DNA of 64,000 bases from Nannocystis sp. RBIL2 (lineage in GTDB: Bacteria; Myxococcota_A; Polyangia; Nannocystales; Nannocystaceae), in NCBI RefSeq assembly GCF_026626745.1, contig NZ_JAPNJW010000002.1, forward strand, positions 5,294,151 to 5,358,150, written 5' to 3'. A program made the position numbers and the translations under genes. A model generated the notes under the pieces. It saw only the letters and a program-made list of their open reading frames with translations. It was not told the DNA's origin and made no database searches. Shown here piece by piece: positions 27,034 through 34,795 of the stretch; position 1 is the first letter of the stretch; every line of letters starts with the position of its first letter.

Positions 27034-28458
27034 ATGGCCTTTTGGACACGGTATTTCCTCGCGCTGACGGCGGTGGCGGCGTGCGGCGGCGGCGACGGCG
27101 ACGACACCGGCACGACGGGCGCCATGCCCACCTCGACCATGACCATGGCGACCGCCGCCACCATGAACCCCGCCACGACCACCGGCGACAGCGAGAGCAT
27201 CACCGGCACCACCACCGACGAGGCCACCACCGTCGAGCCCACCACCGTCGAGCCCACCACCGCGGCTCCGGTCACCAGCAGCACCACCAGCGTGGCCTGC
27301 GTCGACGGCGAGGCGGACTGTCCCTGTCTGCCCCTTGCGACATGTTTCCCGGGCCTCGAGTGCATCGACGACGTGTGCGTCGGCATGGAGACGCCGGCCA
27401 TGTGCGGCGACGGTCAGGCCATGCCCGGCGAGGTCTGCTTCAAGCCGTTCGCCCCGCTCGGCATGGGCTCCGGGCCGATCTCCGTCGCGGTCGCCGACTT
27501 CAACAAGGACGGCAACGACGACGTCGCCTGCGCCAACAACATGACCAATAACGTCACCGTCCGCACCGGCAAGGGCGACGGCGGCTTCAATGCGCTGAGC
27601 GCCCTCGGCGTCGGCATGGGCCCCTACGCGGCCGCCACCCCCGATCTCAACAACGACGGCGCGCCCGACCTCGTCACCGCCAACATCACCGGCAACGACC
27701 TCTCGGTCTACCTCAACAGCGGCGGCGGCATGCTCACGGCCCAGCCCGCGGTCCCGGCCGGCGCCCAGGCGCGTCACGTCGTCGCCGCCAAGCTCAACGC
27801 CGACGACCTCGACGACCTCGTCGTCGCCAACTACATGGACAACACCCTCACCGTGCTGCTCGGCGACGGCGTCGGCTTCCCCGCGCCCGCCAGCGTCGTC
27901 GTCGGCACCGGGCCGACCTGGATCGCCGTCGGCGACATGAACGGCGACCAGAACCTCGACCTCGTCAGCGCCAACTACGGCGCCAGCAGCCTCAGCGTCT
28001 CCCTCGGCAACGGCCTCGGCAACTTCGGCCCGCCGACCAGCTCGCCCGCCGGCGGCCAGGTCTACGCCGTCGGCGTCGCCGACCTCAACGGCGACGGCGA
28101 CATGGACGCGGTCGTCACCATCCCGGCCGCCGGCCAGGTGTTCATCCTCCAGGGCAACGGCCTCGGCGGCTTCGGCGGCGCGATCCCCTACCCCTGCGGC
28201 GCCGACCCGATCGGCCTCCTCCTCCACGACGTCTCCGGCGACGGCGCCGTCGACATCATCGTCGCCAACCGCGGCGCCAACACCGTCAGCGTCCTGCGCG
28301 GCAACGGCAACGGCGGCTTCACTGCCCCCGAGGCGTTCCCCGTCGGCGCCTCGCCTTACGTCGTCGCCCTGGGCGACTTCAATAAAGACGGCGCGATCGA
28401 CCTCGTCACCGCCAACAACGGCGACAGCACCGTCAGCGTGCTGATCGCCAACCCCTGA
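27034..28458 (+). CDS. FG-GAP/VCBS-repeat lipoprotein
   Basis: A 474-residue secreted lipoprotein: signal peptide with lipobox AAC (Cys about 17), Thr-rich linker to about residue 88, a small Cys-rich module (CVDGEADCPC...CFPGLEC), then about seven FG-GAP/VCBS repeats (147-474). Each repeat has a calcium-loop pattern such as DFNKDGNDDV, DLNNDGAPDLV or DLNGDGDMDAV and the 'N.v.v..g.G.G.f' turn. The expected structure is a seven-bladed propeller binding several Ca2+. The role is unknown; such proteins often mediate adhesion. Monocistronic, followed by a perfect palindrome. Confidence 0.8.
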   Translation: MAFWTRYFLALTAVAACGGGDGDDTGTTGAMPTSTMTMATAATMNPATTTGDSESITGTTTDEATTVEPTTVEPTTAAPVTSSTTSVACVDGEADCPCLPLATCFPGLECIDDVCVGMETPAMCGDGQAMPGEVCFKPFAPLGMGSGPISVAVADFNKDGNDDVACANNMTNNVTVRTGKGDGGFNALSALGVGMGPYAAATPDLNNDGAPDLVTANITGNDLSVYLNSGGGMLTAQPAVPAGAQARHVVAAKLNADDLDDLVVANYMDNTLTVLLGDGVGFPAPASVVVGTGPTWIAVGDMNGDQNLDLVSANYGASSLSVSLGNGLGNFGPPTSSPAGGQVYAVGVADLNGDGDMDAVVTIPAAGQVFILQGNGLGGFGGAIPYPCGADPIGLLLHDVSGDGAVDIIVANRGANTVSVLRGNGNGGFTAPEAFPVGASPYVVALGDFNKDGAIDLVTANNGDSTVSVLIANP

Positions 28459-28460
28459 GC

Positions 28461-28478
28461 CATGTCCTAGAGGACATG
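28461..28478. repeat. dispersed palindrome
   Basis: CATGTCCT-AG-AGGACATG, perfect arms of 8 bases, three bases after the FG-GAP gene stop. Its right arm contains the ATG of the next small gene. Confidence 0.8.
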
Positions 28479-28832
28479 TCCGAACAGGCATTCATGACAG
28501 ACCTCGAGGACATGTCCCTGGAGACAGCAAAGAGCGCGCTGCTGCTCCGCCTGCGCCACGTGTCCGAGGCCTCCATGTGCGCCCAGTGGTACGGGGCGCT
28601 CGAGTACATCGTCTGGGACCGGCTCGGCCGCGGCCCGTCGCGGTTCGGCCAGCTGCTCCTCGGCGAGGACTTGCTGGCCGAGCTCGCCGCGCTCGCGCAG
28701 CGGGCCGGCGGGTGGTTCGTGTTCGCCTGGGACGCCGACGAGCCCGAGTTCATCGCCCTCGCCGACTGGCTGCCGCGCTACGAGGACTGGCTGCGGGCCG
28801 TGCCCGAGGCCGACCGCCCGCGCGACCGCTGA
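28476..28832 (+). CDS. small protein of unknown function
   Basis: An acidic, soluble protein of 118 residues from the first ATG. The conserved-looking body (LRHVSEASMCAQWYGALEYIVWDRL, cut here into: LRHVSEASM / AQWYGALEYIVWDRL, and WFVFAWDADEPEFIALADW) has many aromatic residues and fits a small alpha/beta fold. I do not recognise the family. Two in-frame ATGs (28476 and 28512) both lie in palindrome arms and neither has a clear ribosome binding site, so the start is uncertain; 28512 would give 106 residues. The gene may be read from the FG-GAP transcript. Confidence 0.55.
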   Translation: MSEQAFMTDLEDMSLETAKSALLLRLRHVSEASMCAQWYGALEYIVWDRLGRGPSRFGQLLLGEDLLAELAALAQRAGGWFVFAWDADEPEFIALADWLPRYEDWLRAVPEADRPRDR

Positions 28833-28835
28833 GCC

Positions 28836-29360
28836 TCAGGAGCTCGCCTTGCCGTTGGCGCGCAGCCACTGGTTGGTGTAGTCGGCGGCCTTTTGATAGC
28901 TCTCGCGCATCGTCTTCTCGAGGAACTTCTCGACCATCCCGCCGACGCCGAACATCTTGACCTCGATCTCGAACTCGGCGACGCGGTCCGACTGACCGGG
29001 CCCGGTGCGCTCGAGCCACATCTCGGCCTTGATCGTCGTCTTGTCGGCCAGCTTGGACGGCAGGACCCTGGCGATCCACTTCGGCGCGTTGGGCCCGGCG
29101 ACCTCGAGGCGGCCCTCCTCGACGTACGAGACCGAGTCGCCGAGCACCTTGCGGATCGCCGCCGGCGCGTCGATCTTCGGCGTCACCCGCACCTTCCGCG
29201 TCTTGCGGCCGTCGGGCGGGCTCGTCTCCTCGACGACGTCGAACGCCTCGAACTCGAGGCCTTTTTTGTAGAGCTTCTCGTTGTAGTCGTGGTCGAAGAA
29301 CACCTCGCGCCAGAACGGCTCCGGCTCGATGGCGTACGGGTGCCTGATCGTGAACTTCAT
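28836..29360 (-). CDS. DUF2505 (SRPBCC-fold) protein
   Basis: A 174-residue cytoplasmic protein of the DUF2505 family, helix-grip folds that bind hydrophobic ligands. Evidence: the start MKFTIRHPYAIEPEPFWREVF, the FDVVEE and 'RKVRVTPKIDAPAAIRKVLG' strand/helix region, and the long C-terminal helix with MVEKFLEKTMRESYQKAADY that closes the cavity. The ATG at 29360 fits the family start; the upstream frame is only Arg/Ala-rich. Standalone gene, converging on the small gene before it. Confidence 0.75.
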   Translation of the reverse strand: MKFTIRHPYAIEPEPFWREVFFDHDYNEKLYKKGLEFEAFDVVEETSPPDGRKTRKVRVTPKIDAPAAIRKVLGDSVSYVEEGRLEVAGPNAPKWIARVLPSKLADKTTIKAEMWLERTGPGQSDRVAEFEIEVKMFGVGGMVEKFLEKTMRESYQKAADYTNQWLRANGKASS

Positions 29361-29641
29361 CGCCGGGGTTTTTTCACGCGCCCGCGCCCGCGTCAACCGC
29401 CGGCGGCGCGGGCCTCCGCGCGCCCGCACCATCGCGCTCCGAGCCATCGCGCCGCGTGCTCGGCACGCCGACCTGCGGCCCCGCGCAAGCTGCGCGAAGG
29501 CGCGTCTCCGCGTCCTCGATTCACCCCTGACGGACCTCGCCGCCCGCTCGAACACGCGTCACACGATCTCGGCAGCGATTCACCACACCGGCGCGGAGCG
29601 ACGCGAGCGACGCCCGGCGATCGCATCGCGCCGGCGGGGCT

Positions 29642-30934
29642 TCACTTCGCCGGCGTGCCGCGCTGCAGCGCCTCTGCCTCGCGGGGGTTCGCCGCGCAGC
29701 GGAAGCCGAAGTGGTGGAACGGCTGATTGCTGGGGAAGTGCGGGCGTCGCCACACGCCGGTCGCGTACGACGCGTCCCAGTACCACGACCCGCCGCGGAC
29801 GATCTTGCGCAGCTTGCCCGAGCACTCGCGGGCCACCTCGCCGTCCTTCGCGCACGGACCGAGCGGATCGATCCCCTCGCAGTCGGCCCCGCACTCCGCG
29901 TAGCTGCGGGTGAACCAGTCGGCCACCCACTCCCATGAATTTCCGGACATGTCGTAAAGGCCATATCGGCCCGGCGCCCGCGAGCCGACCTCCCACGGTC
30001 GCCCCGTGTCCGGCTTGCTGCCCTGCTTCTTGACCCCGCAGCCGCGCCCCGACTCGTCCTTCAGGATCGCCCGCTCGCAGGTCGCCGGCTCGTCGCCCCA
30101 CGGGTGCAGCGCCCCGTCGGGTCCGCGGGCGCCCTTCTCCCACTGCGCCTCGCTCGGCAGCCGCTTGCCCTGGGCCTTGCAATAGCCCTCGGCGTGGAAC
30201 CAGTTCACCCCGTTGACCGGCTGCTTCGGCCGGTCGAAGTCACTGTACGCCGGCCCGCCTTTCGGGTCGCAGCCCTTGGCCTTCACGCACGCCTTGTACT
30301 CCGCGTACGTCACCTCGTTGAGGTCGAGGTAGTACGTCTGCAGCCACACCCGCGCCTGCGGCCGCGCGTGCTCGGGCCCGGTGTCGCTGCCGCGGATGAA
30401 CCACCCCGCCGGGATGCACGCCATGCCCGGCGGCGGCGGGTCGAGGCAGGCGATCGGCGCCGGCGCTCCGGGCGGCGGTGGGTCGGCGGCCAGAGTGGCG
30501 CCCGGCCTGGCGGCCCCGGGACCAACTGTCCCTGCGGCCAGCCCGGCATTCGCGCCACCCGACCCCGCGGACGGACCGGAAGACCCGGGGCCCGCACCTG
30601 CGCCGCCTGTCCCTCCGGACAGCCCGGCCGCACCTGTCCCTCCAGACATCTCACCCGCGCTCCCCGACGCACCTGTCCCTCCGGACAGCCCACTGCTCGC
30701 GGCGCCGGGCGCCTTCGCGCCGTCACCTGTCCCTGCGGACAGCCCAGGACCCTTGCCACCCGCGGCCTGCTCCGCGCCGCCGCGCTCGCCTGCCCCGGCG
30801 GACATGTCCCCGGAGCCAGCGACCGCCGGCGCGCTCCCGGGCCCCGCGGCCCCGGGCGCCTGGTCCGAGGGACCTGCCCGACAGGACAGGCCCACGGTCA
30901 ACACGGCTGCGGAGATCGCCGCGGGCGCTCTCAC
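29642..30934 (-). CDS. FGE-sulfatase (SUMF1) domain lipoprotein
   Basis: A 430-residue lipoprotein: signal peptide (lipobox GLSC, Cys 18), a Gly/Ser/Ala-rich linker of about 130 residues, then a formylglycine-generating-enzyme-type domain (about 165-425). The C-type-lectin-like pattern is clear: MACIPAGWFIRGSD, VNGVNWFHAEGYCKAQGKRLPSEAQWEKGARG, YDMSGNSWEWVADWF, IVRGGSWYWD and the final FGFRCA. Bacterial members mostly act in substrate binding or kinase-linked sensing rather than in true sulfatase activation. Six to seven dispersed palindromes (30525-30890) lie in the linker code. GTG start overlapping the stop of the FKBP gene by four bases. Confidence 0.8.
   Translation of the reverse strand: MRAPAAISAAVLTVGLSCRAGPSDQAPGAAGPGSAPAVAGSGDMSAGAGERGGAEQAAGGKGPGLSAGTGDGAKAPGAASSGLSGGTGASGSAGEMSGGTGAAGLSGGTGGAGAGPGSSGPSAGSGGANAGLAAGTVGPGAARPGATLAADPPPPGAPAPIACLDPPPPGMACIPAGWFIRGSDTGPEHARPQARVWLQTYYLDLNEVTYAEYKACVKAKGCDPKGGPAYSDFDRPKQPVNGVNWFHAEGYCKAQGKRLPSEAQWEKGARGPDGALHPWGDEPATCERAILKDESGRGCGVKKQGSKPDTGRPWEVGSRAPGRYGLYDMSGNSWEWVADWFTRSYAECGADCEGIDPLGPCAKDGEVARECSGKLRKIVRGGSWYWDASYATGVWRRPHFPSNQPFHHFGFRCAANPREAEALQRGTPAK
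30525..30890. repeat. palindrome cluster inside linker coding sequence
   Basis: Perfect copies CTGTCC-CTCC-GGACAG at 30607-30622 and 30673-30688, CTGTCC-CTGC-GGACAG at 30727-30742, and diverged ones near 30525, 30633, 30803 and 30873. On the coding strand each gives Leu-Ser-Gly/Ala-Gly-Thr, so the linker is largely built from them. Confidence 0.75.
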
Positions 30935-32058
30935 CCGGCCTTCTTCTCCGTCGCCGGGGCCTTCGCGTCGGGCTTGGCCGGCGCGGTCGCCGGAGCCGTG
31001 GCCGGCTGCGCACCGCCCGGCGCCCCCGAATGGGCGCCACCCGGCGCGCCTGGATGGGCGCCACCCGGCGCGGCGCTGCCCGGCGCAGTGACGCCGGCGG
31101 GCGGCGTCGGGGCCGGCTTGACCGACATCAGCTCGACCGTGAACGTCAGGTCCGAGTTGGCGGGGATCCGGCCCTTCGCCCGCTCGCCGTACGCCAGCTT
31201 GGCGGGGATCTCGAGCTTGCGCAGGCCGCCGACCTTCATGCCGGCGATGCCGAGGTCCCAGCCCTTGATCACGCGGCCCTGGCCGAGCGGGAAGGCGATC
31301 GGCTTGCGCGTCAGCGACGAGTCGAACTCGGTCCCGTCCTTGAGCGTGCCGCGGTAGTGGACCGCGACCTGGTCGCCGGCCTTGGCCTCCGCGCCCTCGC
31401 CGACCTTGAACTCGCTGATCTTGAGCCCGTCCTCGAGCGTCTTGGTCGACGCCGGCTTGCCCTCGAACGCGGTGAGCGGCTGCGGGGGCGGCGGCGGCGG
31501 CGTGAACGACAGCAGCTCGATGGTGAACACAAGCGTCGCGCCCGGCGGGATCTTCCCGGCCCGGCGGTCGCCGTAGCCGAGCGCCGCCGGCACGATCAGG
31601 CGCCGCTTGCCGCCGACCTTCATGCCGACCACGCCCTCGTCCCAGCCCTTGATCACGCGGCCCTCGCCGAGCGAGAACGTGAACGGCCGGTTGCGCTTCT
31701 TCGACGTGTCGAAGATGAGCCCGTCGGTCAGGTAGCCGGTGTAGTGGACCTCGACCTCGCCGCCCTGGACCGCCTCGGCCCCCTCGCCGACGACGAAGTC
31801 CTCGACCGTCAGCCCGCTCGCGGTCTTGTTGCTGCTGAGCGGCTTGCCGTCGAACGGCGGGTCGTACTTGATGTCCGCGCTCGGCTCGAGCGGCAGCGGC
31901 GGCGCCTCGACCTTCGCGGGCTCGGCCTTGACCTCGGCCTTCGCGGGTTCGGCGGCCTTGGCCGGCTCGGCCTTGGCGTCGGTCTTCGGGGCCTCGCCGG
32001 CCGTGCAGGCGACCAGGACGGAGGAGAGGAGGAGCGCGAACGGAGCGCGGACGTGCAT
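30931..32058 (-). CDS. double-FKBP peptidyl-prolyl isomerase lipoprotein
   Basis: A 375-residue envelope lipoprotein: signal peptide (lipobox LVAC, Cys 18), an Ala/Lys/Glu/Pro repeat linker (AEPAKAAEPAKAEV), then two FKBP-type domains at about residues 75-190 and 205-315, and a Pro/Gly/Ala-rich tail. Both domains have the core 'VHYTGYLTDGLIFDTS' or 'VHYRGTLKDGTEFDSS', 'VIKGWDEGVVGMKVGGKRRL' and 'ELLSF' elements. They catalyse prolyl cis-trans isomerisation during envelope protein folding. TATAGA lies nine bases before the ATG at 32058. Likely cotranscribed with the FGE-type gene that overlaps its stop. Confidence 0.9.
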   Translation of the reverse strand: MHVRAPFALLLSSVLVACTAGEAPKTDAKAEPAKAAEPAKAEVKAEPAKVEAPPLPLEPSADIKYDPPFDGKPLSSNKTASGLTVEDFVVGEGAEAVQGGEVEVHYTGYLTDGLIFDTSKKRNRPFTFSLGEGRVIKGWDEGVVGMKVGGKRRLIVPAALGYGDRRAGKIPPGATLVFTIELLSFTPPPPPPQPLTAFEGKPASTKTLEDGLKISEFKVGEGAEAKAGDQVAVHYRGTLKDGTEFDSSLTRKPIAFPLGQGRVIKGWDLGIAGMKVGGLRKLEIPAKLAYGERAKGRIPANSDLTFTVELMSVKPAPTPPAGVTAPGSAAPGGAHPGAPGGAHSGAPGGAQPATAPATAPAKPDAKAPATEKKAG

Positions 32059-32114
32059 GGCGCGGCGTCTATATCCCACTTTCGCAGCCGGCGCACGCCC
32101 CTGCGGGGCGCACG

Positions 32115-32996
32115 CTAGGGCCGCGCATCCGGCGGGACCACGAGCACGGGGATCGCGGCCCGAGCCGCCAGCTCGCTCGACGTGCTGAGGGCGATCACCC
32201 GCTCGATGCGGCTGAGCAGCCGCGATCCGCACACCAGGAACGGCGCCCCCTGCTCGGTCGCGACCGCGAGGATCTCGGTGATCGTGTCGCCGTAGCGGAC
32301 CACCACCGGCTCGTTGCGGCCCTGGTCGGCCAGCCACTCGGCGGTGCGGTCCTTGGCCGCCGCGATCGTCTGGCCCTTGAACTGCGCCAGCGCGTCGGTC
32401 GACCAGTAGATCTGCGTGTACTCCTCCGGCACGCTGACCACGCGCACGAACACCAGCGGCCGGCCCAGCGACTTCGCCAGCGCGGTGCCCACCTCGACCG
32501 CGCCCGAGCTGGCCTCGGCCGGCGTCACCGCCACCACCACCGGCCCGCTGCGCAGCTGGTCCGTCTGCAGGTCGGGCGGCACCACGAACGTCGGCACCAC
32601 CAGCCGCTGCAGCAGCCGCCGCGCCACGCTGCCGAGCCGCACCAGGTCGCGCCCGTCGCTCGCCGCCTTGCGCCCGACGATCATCCCGATCGCCGACCGT
32701 CCGGCCCGCGCGCTCGCCAGCGTCTCCGCCGGCTCGTCCGCCTCGATCAGCTCGATGTCCGCGAACGCCTCGCGCACCCCGGCCCGGTCCATCGCCAGCT
32801 CCGCCTCCGTCTTCAGCCGCTCGCGCACCCGCACGCGACCCTCGAACTGGTCGAGCTGATCCACCACCGCGGTTGGCGCGGCGTGAACCCCCACCAGCTC
32901 GATCGCCCCGTTCGTCTGTTCGCGCAACCACGCCCCGAAGCGCACCGCGCCGTCGCTGCGGTGGCGGAGATCGACCCCGACGATCCACGTGTTCAT
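32115..32996 (-). CDS. tandem UspA universal stress protein
   Basis: A 293-residue cytoplasmic protein with two UspA domains (1-143 and about 150-290). The first begins WIVGVDLRHRSDGAV and has MIVGRKAASDGRDLVRLGSVARRLL; the second begins VVVAVTPAEASSGAVEVG and ends CGSRLLSRIERVIALSTS...VLVVPP. The G-x2-G-x9-G(S/T) ATP-binding pattern is not intact in either, so ligand binding is uncertain. Universal stress proteins modulate survival during starvation or oxidative stress. The ATG at 32996 is chosen because the first beta strand starts there; upstream residues are only Gly/Arg-rich. Confidence 0.85.
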   Translation of the reverse strand: MNTWIVGVDLRHRSDGAVRFGAWLREQTNGAIELVGVHAAPTAVVDQLDQFEGRVRVRERLKTEAELAMDRAGVREAFADIELIEADEPAETLASARAGRSAIGMIVGRKAASDGRDLVRLGSVARRLLQRLVVPTFVVPPDLQTDQLRSGPVVVAVTPAEASSGAVEVGTALAKSLGRPLVFVRVVSVPEEYTQIYWSTDALAQFKGQTIAAAKDRTAEWLADQGRNEPVVVRYGDTITEILAVATEQGAPFLVCGSRLLSRIERVIALSTSSELAARAAIPVLVVPPDARP

Positions 32997-33215
32997 GCCG
33001 CAACGATGACAGCGCTTCGAGCCCCGGCAACGCCGCACGGCCTCACCGGGCTCATCCGACGGGCCTCCGCCCGCCCGCCGGACCACGTCCCGTCCTGCCG
33101 CTCGCGTCCGCTGCCCGCTCGCCACCCCGCTCCCCGATCCCGCCCCGCGACCGATCGCGCCGATCCCGCCCACACGAGGTCACTCGCCCCCGCCCGCGTC
33201 ACCCGTCCGACTCAC

Positions 33216-33245
33216 CATGTCTTTTAAAACATGTCTTACGAGACA
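33216..33245. repeat. palindrome pair downstream of the HExxH lipoprotein gene
   Basis: An imperfect CATGTC...AAAACATG (33216-33233) overlaps a perfect TGTCT-TACG-AGACA (33232-33245). The place, 24 bases after the stop of the minus-strand gene, suits a terminator. Confidence 0.6.
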
Positions 33246-33268
33246 GTTCGCATCGTCGGCCGCGGGCC

Positions 33269-34402
33269 TCATTGCCAGCGAAAGCGAACCGGGCCAGGGT
33301 CGTCGGCGGCGCGGCTGACCCGAAGGACATAACGACCCGCAGCTCCGGATAGCACGAACACGTTGGGATCTTCCGTCCTGTCCGGCACGATCGGCCACGT
33401 CGACGCGTCGCCGCAGTAGCTGTCGCAGCGTTTGACCTCGAGGAGGACCGTGTTGGCCTCGCCCACGGCCGGGACGTCGAAAGTGATGATCTGCGAAGGT
33501 TGGTCGACCTCCACCGCGATCGTGAGGTCGCGCCAGATCCTGGGCACCCTGTCCGGGAACCCCAGCGCCGACGGCCCGACGACTTCCGGGTCCGCGCACG
33601 AGATGTCCAGATCGAACTCCGTCCCCTCCCCGGGGGTGACCACAGTGGCCGGACGACCGCACTCGTAGAACGAGCTCTGAGCGGCCCAGGGATCACAGTA
33701 CGGCCAATTGGCCTCGTAATCATCGATCGCCTGATCGAGGGACACTCCGAGGATGTCTGCGAAGGTCGCCTCGAACTCGGACCGCGACTGGTCGCGCGAG
33801 GTCGCCTGGAGCAGGGCCACATACGGTTCGTCTCCATGGGTGTGAACGAGGTAGGACGTGAAGTGGGCCGCCAGCGCGTATTCGCGGGGATCCGCGCCGC
33901 TGGACCAGTGCTCCGCCAGCACCTCGCGGATGTCGAGACCGCGAAAATCGACGGCGTAATGCCGTCCCCAATAGGACGCCGCCCCCTCCTCGAAGAAATG
34001 CGGCATGGACCCGAACGTCGCCGAGACCGCGTGGACGAGCTCGTGGATGTCGAGCAGCTCCGGCGTGGACACGTCTCCGTCGACGACACAGGCCCGGTTG
34101 CCTCCGCACAAGTCGTGGCTGGAGAGCGGCGGAGCATATAGATAGTAATTGATGATAGGAGCCTCGGGCGCGTGAAATCGATCCTTCAGCGCGGCCGCGT
34201 AATCGTCGAGTCGCGACAGCGTCCCCGGGCACCAGCCGTCGAGCTCCAGCAGGGTCCCGACCTGGACATGCTCGCCCTTCCAAACGATGGGCGGCCGCTC
34301 CGCCCCGTCACCACCGTGGTCATCCCCGCAAGCGCCCCCGGCGAGACAGACGAGCCCCAAGAGCGTGCAAGACGGAGCGGCCGCGGTGGGCATCGAGGAC
34401 AT
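33269..34402 (-). CDS. HExxH metallopeptidase-like lipoprotein (gluzincin, peptidase MA-like)
   Basis: A 377-residue secreted lipoprotein (lipobox GGAC, Cys about 25). The motif DIHELVHAV gives HExxH, and FFEEGAASYWG about 18 residues later supplies the third-ligand Glu, as in gluzincins of the peptidase MA/M48-like type. A C-terminal beta domain (about 265-377) with two Cys pairs resembles a PPC/jelly-roll secretion domain. Probably an extracellular zinc protease. The ATG at 34402 begins the signal peptide; the upstream extension is Arg-rich and unlikely. GC and codon use are slightly lower than for neighbours. Confidence 0.75.
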   Translation of the reverse strand: MSSMPTAAAPSCTLLGLVCLAGGACGDDHGGDGAERPPIVWKGEHVQVGTLLELDGWCPGTLSRLDDYAAALKDRFHAPEAPIINYYLYAPPLSSHDLCGGNRACVVDGDVSTPELLDIHELVHAVSATFGSMPHFFEEGAASYWGRHYAVDFRGLDIREVLAEHWSSGADPREYALAAHFTSYLVHTHGDEPYVALLQATSRDQSRSEFEATFADILGVSLDQAIDDYEANWPYCDPWAAQSSFYECGRPATVVTPGEGTEFDLDISCADPEVVGPSALGFPDRVPRIWRDLTIAVEVDQPSQIITFDVPAVGEANTVLLEVKRCDSYCGDASTWPIVPDRTEDPNVFVLSGAAGRYVLRVSRAADDPGPVRFRWQ

Positions 34403-34795
34403 TCTCGCATGACGACGACTGGGACGCGCACCGAACCGACCGACGCGCCGATCCGCCGAGAGAGCGTCTCGGGCCACGAGAGGTCTCGATCGACCTTTGC
34501 CACCCGACCCGCGCGCGAGACGAGTCGCACGGATCGACGCGCGGGACCGCGGTGTTCCTCGCACCCGGGTCACGCTCCGGCACCTGGAGACGCGACGTAT
34601 TCGAGCCCTGGCGGACAAGCAGCCGCGCCCTGCGATCGGGCGGTGAAGCCGCGGCGGACACTCGCACACGGCCCAGCCCGATTGCACGTACGGCGGTGAT
34701 GTCGCGGGCAGCGGAACCGCGCGCGTTCGCGGCTTGACAGGGCCGGTCGCGTCGGCTTACCCGTCATCGTCACCATTGTGTGGAGGCGAGAGTCG
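34403..34795. other. intergenic region between divergent genes
   Basis: A perfect -35 TTGACA (34734-34739) with 17-base spacing to a poor -10 (TTACCC) lies 44 bases before the plus-strand gene. Otherwise no feature is seen. Confidence 0.35.

Noticed and set aside
29942..29960. Palindrome-like ACATGTCGTAAAGG inside the FGE domain
   Set aside because: It encodes the conserved YDMSGNSWEW motif and the arms do not pair well; likely coincidence.
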